DNA of 64,000 nt from positions 205,572,715 through 205,636,714 of the forward strand of contig CM037877.1 in assembly GCA_021292165.1 (NCBI GenBank). The letters are read 5' to 3'. The DNA comes from Shinisaurus crocodilurus. Lineage: Eukaryota > Chordata > Lepidosauria > Squamata > Shinisauridae. The notes beneath the pieces are model-generated. The model did no database searches, was not told the origin of the DNA, and saw only the letters and a program-made list of their open reading frames with translations. The position numbers and the translations under genes were made by a program. This document shows, one piece after another, positions 34,962 through 46,100 of this stretch. The stretch's first letter is position 1, and each line of letters begins with the position of its first letter.

Positions 34962-36167
34962 CAGGGGTCTTCAAACTACGGCCCGCGGACCGGATCCGGC
35001 CCAGCGTGCCCTTCCATCCGGCCCGGATCCGTAGGCCCGAACTGGGCCCGCCTGGGCTCTCAGCCGCCCGAACGGGCTTGCCATTTTCTTTGCTCTCCCC
35101 GGAGAGCCAGCTGCGCGGGCTGTGCCGCCCGTGCTGGTCCTGTCGCATCATTTACGGCGTGGCGGAAGTGACGCGCGGGACCCTGCTCCGTCGCGCTGGA
35201 CCCCCGTGCTCTGTTTTTGAACAGAGCGCGGGAGTCCAGCGCGACAGAGCGCAGCAGAATGCCGTGGCTCTGGCGGTGGTGGTGGCAGTGGGGTGGGGGC
35301 GGCGGCAGCGGCAGCGACGACGGTGGCGGGACTTTGGCGGCGGGGGCGGGGCTTCGGCGGCAGCAACAGCAACGACGGGGGGACGGCGGCGACGGGGCTT
35401 TGGCGGGGATGGCGGCGACGGGGCTTAAACAGCGGCGGCGGGTGCAGGTACGGCGGAGGGGGTGGCGGGGTGGGTCTGGCGGTGGCAGCGGGGGTCCTGG
35501 GGGGGCTTTGGCGGCAGGGGGGCGATGGCGGGGGCGGCGGCGGCGGCGGCGGGGCTTCGGCGGGGACGGCGGGGACGGGGCTTCAGTGGCGGCGGCGGGT
35601 GCAGGTATGGCGGAGGGGGTGGCGGGGTGGGACTGGCGGTGGCAGCGGGGGTCCTGGGGGGGCTTTGGCGGCAGGGGGGCGACGGCGCAGCGGGGCTTTG
35701 GCAGGGACGGCGGCGATGGGGCTTCGGCGGGGACGGTGGGGACGGGGCTTCAGCAGTGGCGGCAGGTGCAGGTACGGCGGAGGGGGTGGCGGGGTGGGTC
35801 TGGCAGTGGCAGCGGGGGTCCTGGGGGGGCTTTGGCGGCAGGGGGGCGACGGCGTGGCAGGGCTTCGGCTTCGGCGGCGGCGGCGGGTGCAAGTACGGTG
35901 GGGGGGGTGGGGGGTCTGGCGGTGGCAGCGGGGGTCCTGGGGGGGCTTTGGCGGCAGGGGGGCAACGGCGCGGTGGGGCTTTGGCGGCGGCGGGTGCAAG
36001 TACAGCGGTGGCGGGGTGGGTCTGGCGGTGGCGGGGTGGGTCTGGTGGCGACGGGGGGATCCTGGGGGGGCAGGGGGGCTTTGGTGGCAGGGGGGCTATA
36101 GTCCGGTCCCCCAACAGTCTGAGGGACAATGAACCGGCCCCCTGTTAAAAAAGTTTGAAGACCCCTG
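34962..36167. mobile_element. hAT non-autonomous transposon, OposCharlie1 (OC1)-like, with GC-rich minisatellite
   Basis: Perfect 16-bp terminal inverted repeats (CAGGGGTCTTCAAACT) are flanked by the 8-bp duplication GTCTACAG at 34954-34961 and 36168-36175, diagnostic of hAT elements. The right end, read inward, matches my memory of the OC1 family, which is reported to have spread horizontally between tetrapods. There is no transposase. The interior starts with a GC-rich segment containing a long hairpin (about 35188-35252), then GC-rich tandem units to about 36090. It sits inside the older LINE copy. Confidence 0.85.
35400..36090. repeat. GC-rich tandem minisatellite inside the hAT element
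   Basis: Imperfect units of about 110-190 bases repeat the words GTGCAGGTACGGCGG, TCTGGCGGTGGCAGCGGGG, GTCCTGGGGGGGCTTTGG and GGGGCTTCGGCGG. Long glycine-rich frames on one strand and proline-rich frames on the other are by-products of this repeat, not genes. The same words occur in the 39.8-41.6 kb element. Confidence 0.85.
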
Positions 36168-37319
36168 GTCTACAGTATCAAAGGCCTTAGCCAAATCGAT
36201 ACATGCCATATAAAGGGGTTGATTTTGCTCCCGGCATTTTTCTTGGAGCTGACGTACAGTAAAAATCATGTCTACTGTCCCTCTAGAGGGGCGGAAACCA
36301 TATTGAGTTTCAGGGAGGATCTCTTCTGAAATAGATAGAAGACGGTTTGCGAGAATCCTAGCAAATATTTTACCTGCGGTAGCTGAGAGAAATGCCCCGA
36401 TAGTTTCCACAGTCTGTTCTATCACCCTTCTTAAAGAGGGTGATAATTATGGCATCCCTGAAGTCTTCTGGGATCTCTTCTCTTATCCAGATTTTTTCGA
36501 TGAGTTTATGAAGATGTTGTACAAGTTCGGGGGGGCCTTCTTTAAAGATTTCAGCAGGAATCCCATCTGGTCAACTAGCTTTGTTGTTCTTCATTTGATT
36601 AATGGCTTTTTTTACTTCATCCAAAGTGGGGAGTATTGCAAGTTCCTCTCTAATTTGTTTTTGTGGGATTTGCGAAAAAATCTCATTATCCACCTTAGAT
36701 TTACGATTTAAAAGATCATAATAATGCTCTTTCCAACGCAGTGCAATAGACTCTTTGTCTTTTAAGAGTTTGGTGCCATCTTTTGATTGTAAAGGGTTTG
36801 TACCATAGGTTTTTGGTCCATAAATGGCCCTTGTGGCCTTAAAAAAGCCCCGTGCATCATGAGATTCTGCAAGTTGTTGAATTTCTTCAGCTTTCTTTTT
36901 CCACCAAGCATTCTTAAGTTCTCTTGTTCTTCTTTGGACCTCAGCCTTTGCGCTAGCGTAGATTTTTTTCTTGGCAGCGCAGTTAATATCATTTTGACAT
37001 ATTTGGAAGGCTTTCCTTTTTTGGTCAATTATATATTTACCGTAATCTCAATATCATTTTCATCAAACCAATCCTGATGTTTCTTAGTTTCATATCCAAT
37101 AGTTTGTTCACAAGCTGCAGTAATGGAGGTTTTCAGCTTAGACCAATGGTCCTCAATGTTGTCAGGAGGTTCTGTAGGTAGATGTTCCTTAAGAAGTGAT
37201 TGAAGACGAGTTTGCTTAATAGGATCTTGAAGGGCGTTGATGTTCATTTTACGCCTTGGTTTCCTTCCTTGAAGCCTACGTTGGGGAGCAATGTTGATAA
37301 CCATTGTGGACCGGATTAG

Positions 37320-38075
37320 TCAGTGGTCTGTCCAGCAGTCGTCGGCACTCACCATGGCCCTAGTAAGAAGTACATCGTGGCGATCTCTAACACGGACAAT
37401 TACATAATCCAGAAGATGCCAGTGCTTTGACCGTGGGTGCTGCCATGATGTTTTAAACTTATTTTTTTGTCGAAAGAGCGTGTTTGTAATAGTGAGATTA
37501 TGCTCTGCACATATAGACAAAAGTAAGAGTCCGTTCGGGTTGCTATTACCAACTCCGTCTTTTCCAATAGTTTCTGGCCATAAATCAAAGTCACGCCCAA
37601 CTCTTGCGTTAAAATCGCCCAGGATGATAATTTTATCCTCCTTAGGTATCTCTGACAGGAGAGTGTCCAACTGGGTATAAAAATTTTCCTTGATGTCTTC
37701 ATCAGCATCTAATGTTGGCGCATAAGCACTCAAAATAGTTACCTGCTGGTTATTGGCGAGCTTTAATCGAAGAGTTATCAGGCGTTCGTTAATGTCAGTA
37801 GGAACTTCTGACAAAGAGTTCACTAGTTCATTTTTGATGGCAAAGCCTACTCCATGTATTCGTCGGTCCTGCTCAGGTAGTCCTTTCCAGAAGAAGGTAT
37901 AACCTCCTTTTTCTTCTTTCAGCTGTCCCTCTCCTGCCCTTCGAGTTTCTTGAAGTGCTGCTATGTCAATTTTAAACCGTCTCAGCTCCCTTGCAATAAT
38001 AGCAGTCCTACGCTCAGGGCGTTCACTATCTATGTTATCCAGCAATGTCCGTATATTCCATGTTCCAAAATTCAA
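37320..38075 (-). pseudogene. LINE endonuclease domain (APE/EEP fold), older copy
   Basis: This open stretch of 251 codons starts MNFGTWNIRTLLD and carries endonuclease/exonuclease/phosphatase motifs: ALQETRR, a GVGFAIKN segment, SAYAP, and ILGDFNARVG with the Asp-Asn catalytic pair. This domain nicks target DNA so that the element can prime reverse transcription. The frame ends at an in-frame TGA just after SADDCWTDH, where the downstream sequence continues the same protein. A C-to-T change at a CpG would explain the stop. Confidence 0.85.
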
Positions 38076-38692
38076 ATGTCTTTTTCGACCGCTAAAATGG
38101 TGACCCCACTGGACGCGGTAATCCAGTCAGGGGAGAAAGAGGTAGACTATGTTTAGGGCACCTTTTCTAGCCCCCTCCCCATACGAGGTGAGCAGAGTGG
38201 ATCCTAAATAGGGCTGCTCAGTCATGGATACAGCTGCCGAGCTGCTCGACTACCTCGTTCCTTGAACAGGGCGACTGAGTCTGCATCCACCGCCCTTGTG
38301 CTGGTCCATGACTAGGGGCTTCCAGATTCACAGTCCTGCCCCCGTCGCCAGTCGCCATGGGACTTTTTTAATGTTTGTTTGGTTGGGTTGGGTTGGGTTG
38401 GGTTGGATGGGTTGGGTTGGAAGACGCCTGTGCGTGAAACTGTTTTATGTGGGGAGATCGGTGCACAACGAATCACCACACAAACTTGACAGAGTACGGC
38501 AATGATCCAATGGCACAGTTACCCTGACGATTGGAAAACCATTCTCTGCTGAAAGTACTAGCATTGTATTCAAGTGCCAGTGTGCTGTGAAGAAAGGGAA
38601 CATGCGCACAGTCCTTCTAAAATAAATATCTAATCCTCATTGCTCTGGTGGAATTTAAAGATGAAAGAAATCTAATTGGAGATTGAGTAATG

Positions 38693-38693
<1 letters not shown>

Positions 38694-38726
<33 letters not shown>

Positions 38727-38852
38727 TCTCTTTCCATGCCTAGCTTCATCTCAACCCTCCCAAACTTTCACCAGATGCTCTTCCTGACAGTCTTGCATTC
38801 ATATTTATGTATTATGTGTGTGCGTGCGTGTGTGTGTGTGTGTGTGTGTGTG
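38694..38852 (+). repeat. Two (GT)n microsatellites
   Basis: GT runs at 38694-38725 and 38815-38852, separated by about 90 bases of unique sequence. Confidence 0.92.
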
Positions 38853-39217
38853 TTAAAAGGATTCAGTTCATTACTTTCAAACTACAGTGACTAGTTTTTC
38901 CTCTGTGTGCGCCATTTCCTATGGTGCAAGTGTGTAGGAGAGGGCCAAGGATAACATTGTATGTGAATGGGGTCTCAGTGTCCTTTATGAGGCACTAAAG
39001 GGGAGCTCTCTTCACTTATTTAAAAACCTGCTGTATTATTTTTCTTACTTTTTCACATAATTCCACTGTAAATGAAAACTAAGATGGTTGTTTGAGCCAG
39101 ATGTTCAGGAAGTACTGTACCTTCTCTGGTCCCTAAATTAGATAAATGGATGGAGCTACGACTCCGCAGGAGGGAGGGGTAAGCCTGCATTTACATGCGC
39201 ACACATGCAGACAAAGG

Positions 39218-39251
39218 TGCACACACAAACACACACACACACACACACACC
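39218..39251 (+). repeat. (CA)n microsatellite
   Basis: CA run preceded by an ACAC-rich stretch. Confidence 0.93.
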
Positions 39252-39845
39252 TGGAATTCTTTGATTTAAGAGGGTTCTTGTGTAAGGTCCTCAGACTTGG
39301 TCCTCGTACTGGCACGCTTGGAAACATGGAGTTTTGTTTGTTTGGCACACATCTGTAGCTTTTTCTCTGTATGATTGGGTTTTTTTGCCAGCATCTTGCA
39401 GCTTCCTTGTTTTCTCATGAATCTAGAAAGTTTCCATTAACTGTGTGCTACTTAGTGCTATGAATTCTTTGTAGAGTAAAAGTAGCAGGATGCTGCCCAA
39501 CAGGAATAACTGAATTTTCCCCCACCAAAGGCATTAATGTTTAATTTTCTCCAGCTCTTATAAAGAATGAAATTAGAAAGAGGGCTGGGCATCCTGCCCC
39601 CCTTATTCTTTCTTTTACTGGCCTGGAGTGTAGTTCTCAAAACCTCTCTTTGGTTCAGGTGCACATCTCCAGAAACACTGAAGTGGCTGCATGGAATTGA
39701 CAGGAAAAGCCCAGCCCTAAGGCAAAAGGATTAGCACCAAAGGGTGTGTGTTTGAAATACCATATATACTCAAGTATAAGTCTAGTTTTTCAGCACATTT
39801 TTTGTGCTGAAAAATGCCCCCTCGACTTATACCTGGGTCAGCGCC

Positions 39846-40270
39846 CCCCCAGGACCCCCGCCGCCACCGCCAGGCACCGCCAGGCACCCCCCTCCACCCC
39901 CAGGACCCCTGCTGCCACCCCCAGACACCCCACCCCCGTACCTGCACCCGCCGCCGCCGAAGCCCCTCCCCTGCCGAAGCCCCGCCGCGCCGAAGCCCCC
40001 CCAGACACCCCCATGCCACCCCCACGCCACCCCCAGACACCCCCACGCCACCCCAGACACCCCCCCACGCCACCCTACCTGCACCCGCCACCGAAGCCCC
40101 GTTGCCGCGGAAAAGCCTCCCTGCCGCCGAAGCCTCGCTGCCACTGAAGCCCCTCCCCCGCCGAAGCCGCGCCACGCCGCAGCTTCCCCAGACACCCCCA
40201 CACCACCCCCAAACACCCCCACGCCACCCCCAAACACCCCCACGCCACCCCCAAACACCCCCACGCCAGG
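39846..40270. repeat. C-rich minisatellite, inverted relative to the 41.5 kb copy
   Basis: Units with CCCCCAGGACCCCCGCCGCC, GTACCTGCACCCGCC and CGCCGAAGCCCC, followed by an 18-21 base CCACGCCACCCCCAAACACC repeat from about 40015. They are reverse complements of the words at 35.4-36.1 and 41.4-41.6 kb. Proline/threonine-rich frames here are repeat translations. Confidence 0.8.
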
Positions 40271-40773
40271 GAGCCCCTGCGCGGTGTGGCTGCTCGCTGG
40301 GCCAGTGCCTCCCACTGCTTTCTTGAGCCCTGTGGAGGCGAGGTGCGGCCGCTCGCTCAGCTAGCCTCACGCTGCTGCACCGCCTCCCTGCCCGGAGCAG
40401 CTCCGCTTTTCCCTACCTTTGTCAGCGGCGGCTCGCTCTGCTGGCGCCTTGCACGCTGCCATGCCGGCTCCTAGGCAGGGAAGCGGCACAGCAGCGCGAG
40501 GCGCTCGTCTTCGCTTTATCGGACGGGGGCCACGCTCCTCGGAAGACTCTTCTTCCCAATGTGCACAGCGAAGGCAGAGCGGCGTTTCCGGGTCGCGCGG
40601 CCCGACGGTAATCGTAGTCCGCTTGCCTCGCGCCCTCTCTCTGCTTGCAATGCAAAGTTGTCTGCCAAGAGACTCGCTCTCCCAAGCTGCTCCGCGCCCG
40701 AGGCTGTAGGCTCTTGTGCAGGATTGTTATTGTGGCGGCCCGGCCCCCCTAGGACTCCTCTCAGTGTTTAAAG

Positions 40774-41055
40774 ATGGCGACTGCGGCGGGAGGCAGCGGT
40801 GGCTCCTCCTGGGCCTCGGTGCCGCGGGGCCGCTTCCCCGGGCGGCCTGGCGGCTGCCGCGCACAAGGCGCCGGGGCCGGGAGTCGCGCGTGGGTCTCGC
40901 TGTTGGCGCCTCAGCTGCTGCTGTGGGCCGCTTCGGGGGACGGCGAGCGGGCCGTGGCGGGGGACACCACCCTGGGGAGCCTCCTGGGCCTCAGCCGGAG
41001 CTGGCGCCACCTGCAGGGCCTGCTGGGTGACAGCAGCAGCGGCAAGGAGGAGCCG
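40774..41055 (+). pseudogene. Host-like first coding exon captured in a transposon-like element
   Basis: The ATG at 40774 lies in AAGATGGCGACTG, the arrangement typical of YY1-type CpG-island promoters. Ninety-four codons (MATAAGGSGGSSW, then a hydrophobic WVSLLAPQLLLWAASG stretch and SRSWRHLQGLLG) stay open and end exactly at a good donor, CCG|GTGAG, in phase 0. No downstream exon follows inside the element. The exon is unlike the surrounding repeat and looks like real protein. I do not recognise the source gene. It could instead be a live promoter and exon flanked by two unrelated insertions. Confidence 0.5.
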
Positions 41056-42189
41056 GTGAGATTCCCGCAGCTGGTGGTGCTTGGCCACGGGTTAGGGGGC
41101 GCAAATTACTTGCCTTGCCCCGGGTGCTGACAACCCACGCTACGCCACTGAGTGGCTGGGCTGCGCCTCCCTGGCAGGGAGACATGTGGAGCCACTCCGC
41201 TGTTCCTCTCCGCTCGCTCTTTAAAATTATTTTCCTCCCCCCCATACCTTTACCAGCAGCCGCTCGCTCTGCTGGCGCCTCGCGCGCTGCCATGCTGCTT
41301 CGTTCCCGGGACCCACGTGGAGCTGCTCCGCCATTCCCTACTTTTCTCTTTGTCAGCGGCGGCTTGCCGCGCTGCCGGCGCCTGTCCTCGTCACATCCGG
41401 CCCCGGAAGTGACGCGTACGGGTGCAGGTACGGGGGTGGGGGGTGTCTGGCGGGGCTTCGGCGGCAGCGAGTGCAGGCATGGGGGTGGGGTGTCTGGGGT
41501 GTCTGGGGGTGGCGGCGGGGGTCCTGGGGGGGGCTTTGGCAGTGGCAGGGGCTTCGGCGGCGGCGGGTGCAGGTACGGTGGCGGGGGGTGTCTGGGGGTG
41601 GCGGCAGGAGTCTCCCCTCATACATTTCCCACCCTAGACTTATACTGGGGGCAATAAGTTTTCCCAGTTTTGGGGGGTGAAATTAGGGGCCACGACTTAT
41701 ATTAGGGCCGACCTATACTTGAGTATATACGGGTACCTCATTTTTGTTTCGCTATTGCACCCTGAATCCTTATACAGTAAAGCTCTATTTCAGTTTCACA
41801 CAAATAACTGCATTCAATACTTGTGGGGGAGTGGGGATGGAGATGTGGGAGCTTAAATCTGTTTCAAATTACACAGTCCCCTGCTTCCTCCAACCTGGTG
41901 CCCTATATGGTGACTATAACTCCCATCACATCTGGAGGGCCCCAGGTTGGAGAAGGCTGTTATAAAAGTAGGCAATTCCTTTAAAAAAAAAAAACAACCC
42001 TCAACCCACATGCTTCTATAGGAAGTACAATTTATTTTATGGAGAGAATTTGGAAACACATTTATTTTGGCAAGTCCCAGCTACCAACAAATTCTATTTT
42101 AAGTTGAAATGGTTCTAAAATAAAGGAGAATTGGCATTACATATTCCTGCTTGGCCCAGTTGGAGTGATACATACAAGTAGCAGAGCTG

Positions 42190-42205
42190 CCAATGACTTG
42201 TGTGA

Positions 42206-42239
<34 letters not shown>

Positions 42240-43130
42240 ATGATGATGATGATGATGATTTACAGTATTTGCATACCGCTCCATATCTAAGTAGATTCCT
42301 GAGCGGTGAACAGTAAAAAGATAAACAGATAAAAGAAACAAAAACAATACAAAGTAACAATTAGAATGGTGGTTGAAAAGCAGAGAAGGCTTCCCGGAAC
42401 AAGGAGGTCTTCAGCAGGCGCCGAAAGCAGCACAATGTCGGAGCCTGCCTGACCTCCAGAGGCAGAGAGTTCCGTAGAAATGGAGCCACCACACTGAAGG
42501 CTCTTCTCCTGGTGGACTCCAATTGGGCCACAGGTCCATGAGGAACCACCAGGAGCATGCCATCTGATGACGTCAGTGACTGGGCAGCTTGGTATGGGAG
42601 GAGGCGCTCGCTCATGTAACCTGGTCCCAAGTTGTTTCGAGCTTTGTACACAAGTACCAGAACCTTAAACCTGACCTGGTAGTGAATAGGTAGCCAGTGC
42701 AGTTCCCTCAGCAAAGGAGTTGCATGCTGAGAAGGGGCGACTCCTGACAACAGCTGAGCTGCTGCATTCTGCACTAGCTCCAGCTTCCGGAGCAGCCCCA
42801 CATAGAGCACTTTGCAGTAATCCAGTCTTGAGGTTACTACTAGTGCCTGTGTGTATCACTGTGGCCAAGCTATCTCTGTCCAGGAGAGGCTGTAGCTGGT
42901 GAACCAATCGAAGATGGTAAAAGGCACTCCAAGCCGCTGCAGTCACTTGGGACTCCAGTGGCAGTAATCGATCTAGGAGTACCCCCAGACTACGGACCTG
43001 ATCTTTCAAAGGGAGTGCAACCCTATCCAGAACAGGCAATGAGCCTGTCTCCCAGACTCGGGAACCACTCACCCATAGGACTCCCATCTTGCCAGGATTC
43101 AGCCTCAGTTTATGTGCTTCTTGCTACAAG
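42190..43130 (-). pseudogene. L2-type LINE fragment, frameshifted, with GAT-repeat 3' tail
   Basis: Two minus-strand frames form one degraded protein. 42900-43087 gives VALPLKDQVRSLGVLLD, QVTAAAWSAFYHLRL and LDRDSLATVIH; 42361-42810 gives LELVQNAAAQLLSG, LRELHWLPIHYQVRFKVLVL and FRRLLKTSLF. A frame change near 42800-42860 separates them. The 3' tail is a (GAT)n run at 42206-42260. Confidence 0.85.
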
Positions 43131-43139
43131 ATAAGAAAT

Positions 43140-46100
43140 CTCTAGTATAATTCAGTGGAAAGCTATGGTTATACTGTAAGTATTTTTCTTCATGGTGGGG
43201 ATGCATTTATAACAAAACATAAATACAAAAGAATGGGAGAAATTTCTCATGGTGAGACTCCTCTCCAGGTCTATGTCACCATTTTCTACAGAGGGTACAG
43301 TATGTTGCACAGCATACTTAGACAGGGCCCAGGAAAACTACACTGTGTGTTTTTAAACTGCTATTTGCTTCCTGCTTTAGCAATTATGGATATGACTAGT
43401 TATAAGAGCAGGAGGTAGAGTAGAGGTGAAAAATTAGCCCATCAAATAGTTCAATTGAAAACAGTGATAGGGCACCATTTTTCAAGTATAGTTTGGCTAT
43501 GTTGGCTCCTACATGTAATGTTACTGGCTGAGATCTTACAAAATTCGTAGCTTGTCAACTGAGTTAACCTGTAATGATAGAAGTTTCTGTAGAAAACATT
43601 GAGTTGTGTAAAGATTTTTCCTTTTCCTCTGATAATATTGTGGCATGTATGGTATCTCAGTTGTCCACTTTGAGAGAGAGAAATTCCATTTCTGTAATTT
43701 ATTGATTCTTAGTTTCTCAGGAGGCCAGATATTACTAGTTGCAGAATGTGTCATTTTGTGGAACAGATATACCTTTCTACTAAAGCCTGGGCTCAGTGTC
43801 ACCAAGTCATTTTGCGTGGGCCACCGTAACAGCAACCAGCTGGTGGCAGTTTTCCATTTCTACTCTTTGGAAGCCACAACAGTGGTGTGAATGTCCTGAT
43901 AAGAGAGAAATAATTCAGAGGCTCTTTAAAATAGCAGACAAAAGGAGAATATAATCTGGTTGCTGGAAGCTGACACTTAGCAAGGTCAGACTAAAAAGAA
44001 GGTACCTTTTATAATAGGGAAACTAATAGGTTAACTGGCAAATGTGGCTTTTGTTTTTTTTAAGGAATTTTCATCAATTTACCATTGCCCAGATACAAGG
44101 GATTGATTGTTCAGTTGCTGTTTTTCCTTGGTTGCAGTTGACATATCTGTTGTATTTTATATTGGCTTCTTCCACAAACTGGTCACTGAGCTAGATATAC
44201 AGTTGATATATCACTGCCTTGTCTTAAAATATGGATACCTTGAACCACCTGATATCTGTACTTTGAAGTCTGATCAATACAGTATATGGTATCTTGTAGT
44301 GAGATGACTATTTATAAGCTACTGGCTTATAAATGACAATGGAGAATAACCAGCCTTTGGTTATATGAAATAGGGCATGCATTATTAAAGCATGCCTGGA
44401 GATGCATGATGCTCAGTGTGTGCCACCTCCCATTCCCTGTGCAAAGCACTGGGTGGCAAGTGATATAATAAAAATGCAAAAATATATCTTAGACATAAAA
44501 TAGCATAGTAAGTGGTATATTATTTTATGTAAGGTAATTGTTTGCTGCCCTTCAGTTTTACAAAAAAAATATGCTATTTTTATTTTCTAGTGTGTATTCT
44601 GCTTCCTTTTTTTTTTTTTTAAATAACAATTGACTCTGAGCTCTGCATAGGGAACTGGGGATGCACAAGTAGGCAAGGTGTGGGTATGTAAGTCTTGCTA
44701 ACCCTTCTGAAGCAAGAATGAAGACAATAACAGGAATGCACACTGGATCTTGTTGTTTGTCCTTGTTGCTGTATAAAATTCAACATCTGCTTAGGGTGGT
44801 AAGAAAGCACTCAAAGCAAATGATTTTGGCAGCAAAAAGAAGAATCGGTTACAACATGTTGAATAAAAGTAAACACAGAACTCTAAAAATGCTGGGCGTC
44901 TCAAAGCAAGATGGAAAGTGGCGTGATCCCAGCTGAGCCTGTAGAGGTTGTCTCTCTAGCAAGTATTCAGTCATGCTAGCTACTTCTTGCCAGTCCATTG
45001 TATGATTTGAATTTAATAGCTGGCTGTTGTCTTATGTCAGATACAGTACATCTTTTAGTCATGAAGTATCTAGTTTTTATGCATATTGTGCTGGCTTCCT
45101 TGACACTTATGAATGAAATGAAGAAAGTGTGTGTGTGGCAGTTGGCCCAGTAACCAGGGTGTCACTTTTGGAATCCTGTTGATGCTTGTCCTTTTTGATT
45201 ACTCCTTTTTGGCTTACTTTCTCATCTGCACAAATATGCAGGCTTTCATTTTAGGTGTATTGTATACACTTTGATTTCATGCTACTTTGGAAGCAAAGTG
45301 ATGTACAAAATGGTGTTTGTGTATCCCAGTATCTGCTTCTCTGAACTCATATAACCTCCTGCCTATAAATACAAGTGATGATTCCACATTCTTTAGTGCA
45401 TCTGTGGACCAAGCTGGCAAGGATGATACACTTAATCCAGATAAAGTTTTAAGTAAATCTCCCATTGTTTGGATGTTAAGACCTTTTTAGACTAACATTT
45501 TTCATGCAGTAAACATACAATTTTACACATTTGTTTCTTCAGATCTGGGCATCTTCCTTTAAGGAAATGCTTTACTTGTAGGATATTGTGTTTTTGCTAG
45601 CGTATGATCCCAGTATTTTGACACTGAGAGAATGGAATGCCAGCCCCTGCCCCATCCTGCTCCAGCTAGCACATCTATTGTGACTGTTAGCACTTCCTAT
45701 TACAGTGCCTGTGACATGAGCTATTGATGAGCAACACACAACCTTGTCCGTATGACTAGTGTGTTTTGTGAATGCTTTACATTTTATCTGTTGTGTGTTA
45801 AGAACTTTTTTGGAGTCTGGGTGCTCCCCGTTACTACAGTGCAAGAGTGCTCATCTACCTTTTAACAACAATGAAGTGATTAAAACCAGCAAAGCTATTC
45901 CTATCCCCCTGTAACGAGGCTGTGCACTCAACTCTGCAGAGCTGGGGTGCACATATGGCTTGATAATAAAAGCATTAAGCAGAAGTGCAGCTGTGTACTC
46001 ATAGTAAAGCTACTTCTCCCCACCCACCTCCCAAGAAAGTTAGCCCTTACATTCCATGGAGGGATGGGGGCAGGATATTGCACTTCTGGTACTAGATCCC

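Larger units (their letters stand above)
34222..37319 (-). pseudogene. LINE linker and reverse transcriptase of the older copy, split by a hAT insertion
   Basis: The parts at 36176-37319 and 34222-34953 together encode the region between endonuclease and RT, then the RT core with NNKASGPDGIPAE, GNYRGIS, YGFRPSRG, AFDTVD and YADD. The reading frame is broken: frameshifts near 37029 and 36760, a frame change near 36385, and the hAT element at 34962-36167 inserted inside the palm domain. No complete protein can be made from it. Confidence 0.82.
31547..38550 (-). mobile_element. Full-length non-LTR retrotransposon (LINE), interrupted by two later insertions
   Basis: Read on the minus strand this element starts near 38550 with a 5' UTR that includes GGTTG-type repeats (38380-38420 on the plus strand). 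It continues with an apurinic-type endonuclease, a linker, a reverse transcriptase with YADD, and a C-terminal CCHH finger, and ends in an (ATG)n tail near 31548. A second LINE copy (32192-34202) and a hAT element (34962-36167) interrupt it; without them it is about 3.8 kb. The flanking words GAAAGTACCA (31537) and GAAAGTACTA (38551) may be its target duplication. Several stops and frameshifts make it a pseudogene. It is a single-ORF LINE with a C-terminal zinc finger; I do not assign a clade. Confidence 0.85.
39761..41731. mobile_element. GC-rich DNA element with terminal inverted repeats carrying a host-like exon
   Basis: The ends are inverted matches: atatatactcaagtata on the left (39762) and its near-exact complement at 41713-41730, 20 of 22 bases overall. 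A subterminal hairpin (TTTTTCAGCACA and complement, 39787-39815) and related AT-rich ends lie inside. No convincing target duplication was seen. The interior is very GC-rich: an inverted copy of a minisatellite (39846-40270), three copies of a GCTCGCTCTGCTGGCGCC-type block (40397, 41241, 41318), a promoter-plus-exon segment (40560-41055) and minisatellite again (41420-41610). There is no transposase. The superfamily is not assigned. Confidence 0.65.

Noticed and set aside
34111..35151. 346-codon minus-strand frame beginning MMRQDQHGRHS
   Set aside because: A chance fusion of hAT sequence with the LINE RT fragment across the insertion junction.
35217..36148. Overlapping 230-294 codon frames on the plus strand and a 234-codon proline-rich frame on the minus strand
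   Set aside because: They are translations of a GC-rich tandem repeat inside a hAT element; all frames stay open because stop codons are rare in it.
38375..38420. GGGTT-rich run resembling telomeric repeat
   Set aside because: The unit is GGTTG with interruptions, not TTAGGG, and it lies in the LINE 5' UTR.
39717..40370. Long glycine/proline-rich frames in several phases
   Set aside because: Again minisatellite translation; no domain, no consistent frame.
40300..41400. CpG-rich segment as the PPARD promoter
   Set aside because: It sits between inverted transposon-like ends with internally repeated blocks, and its exon protein does not resemble any PPARD leader; not excluded, but capture is more likely.
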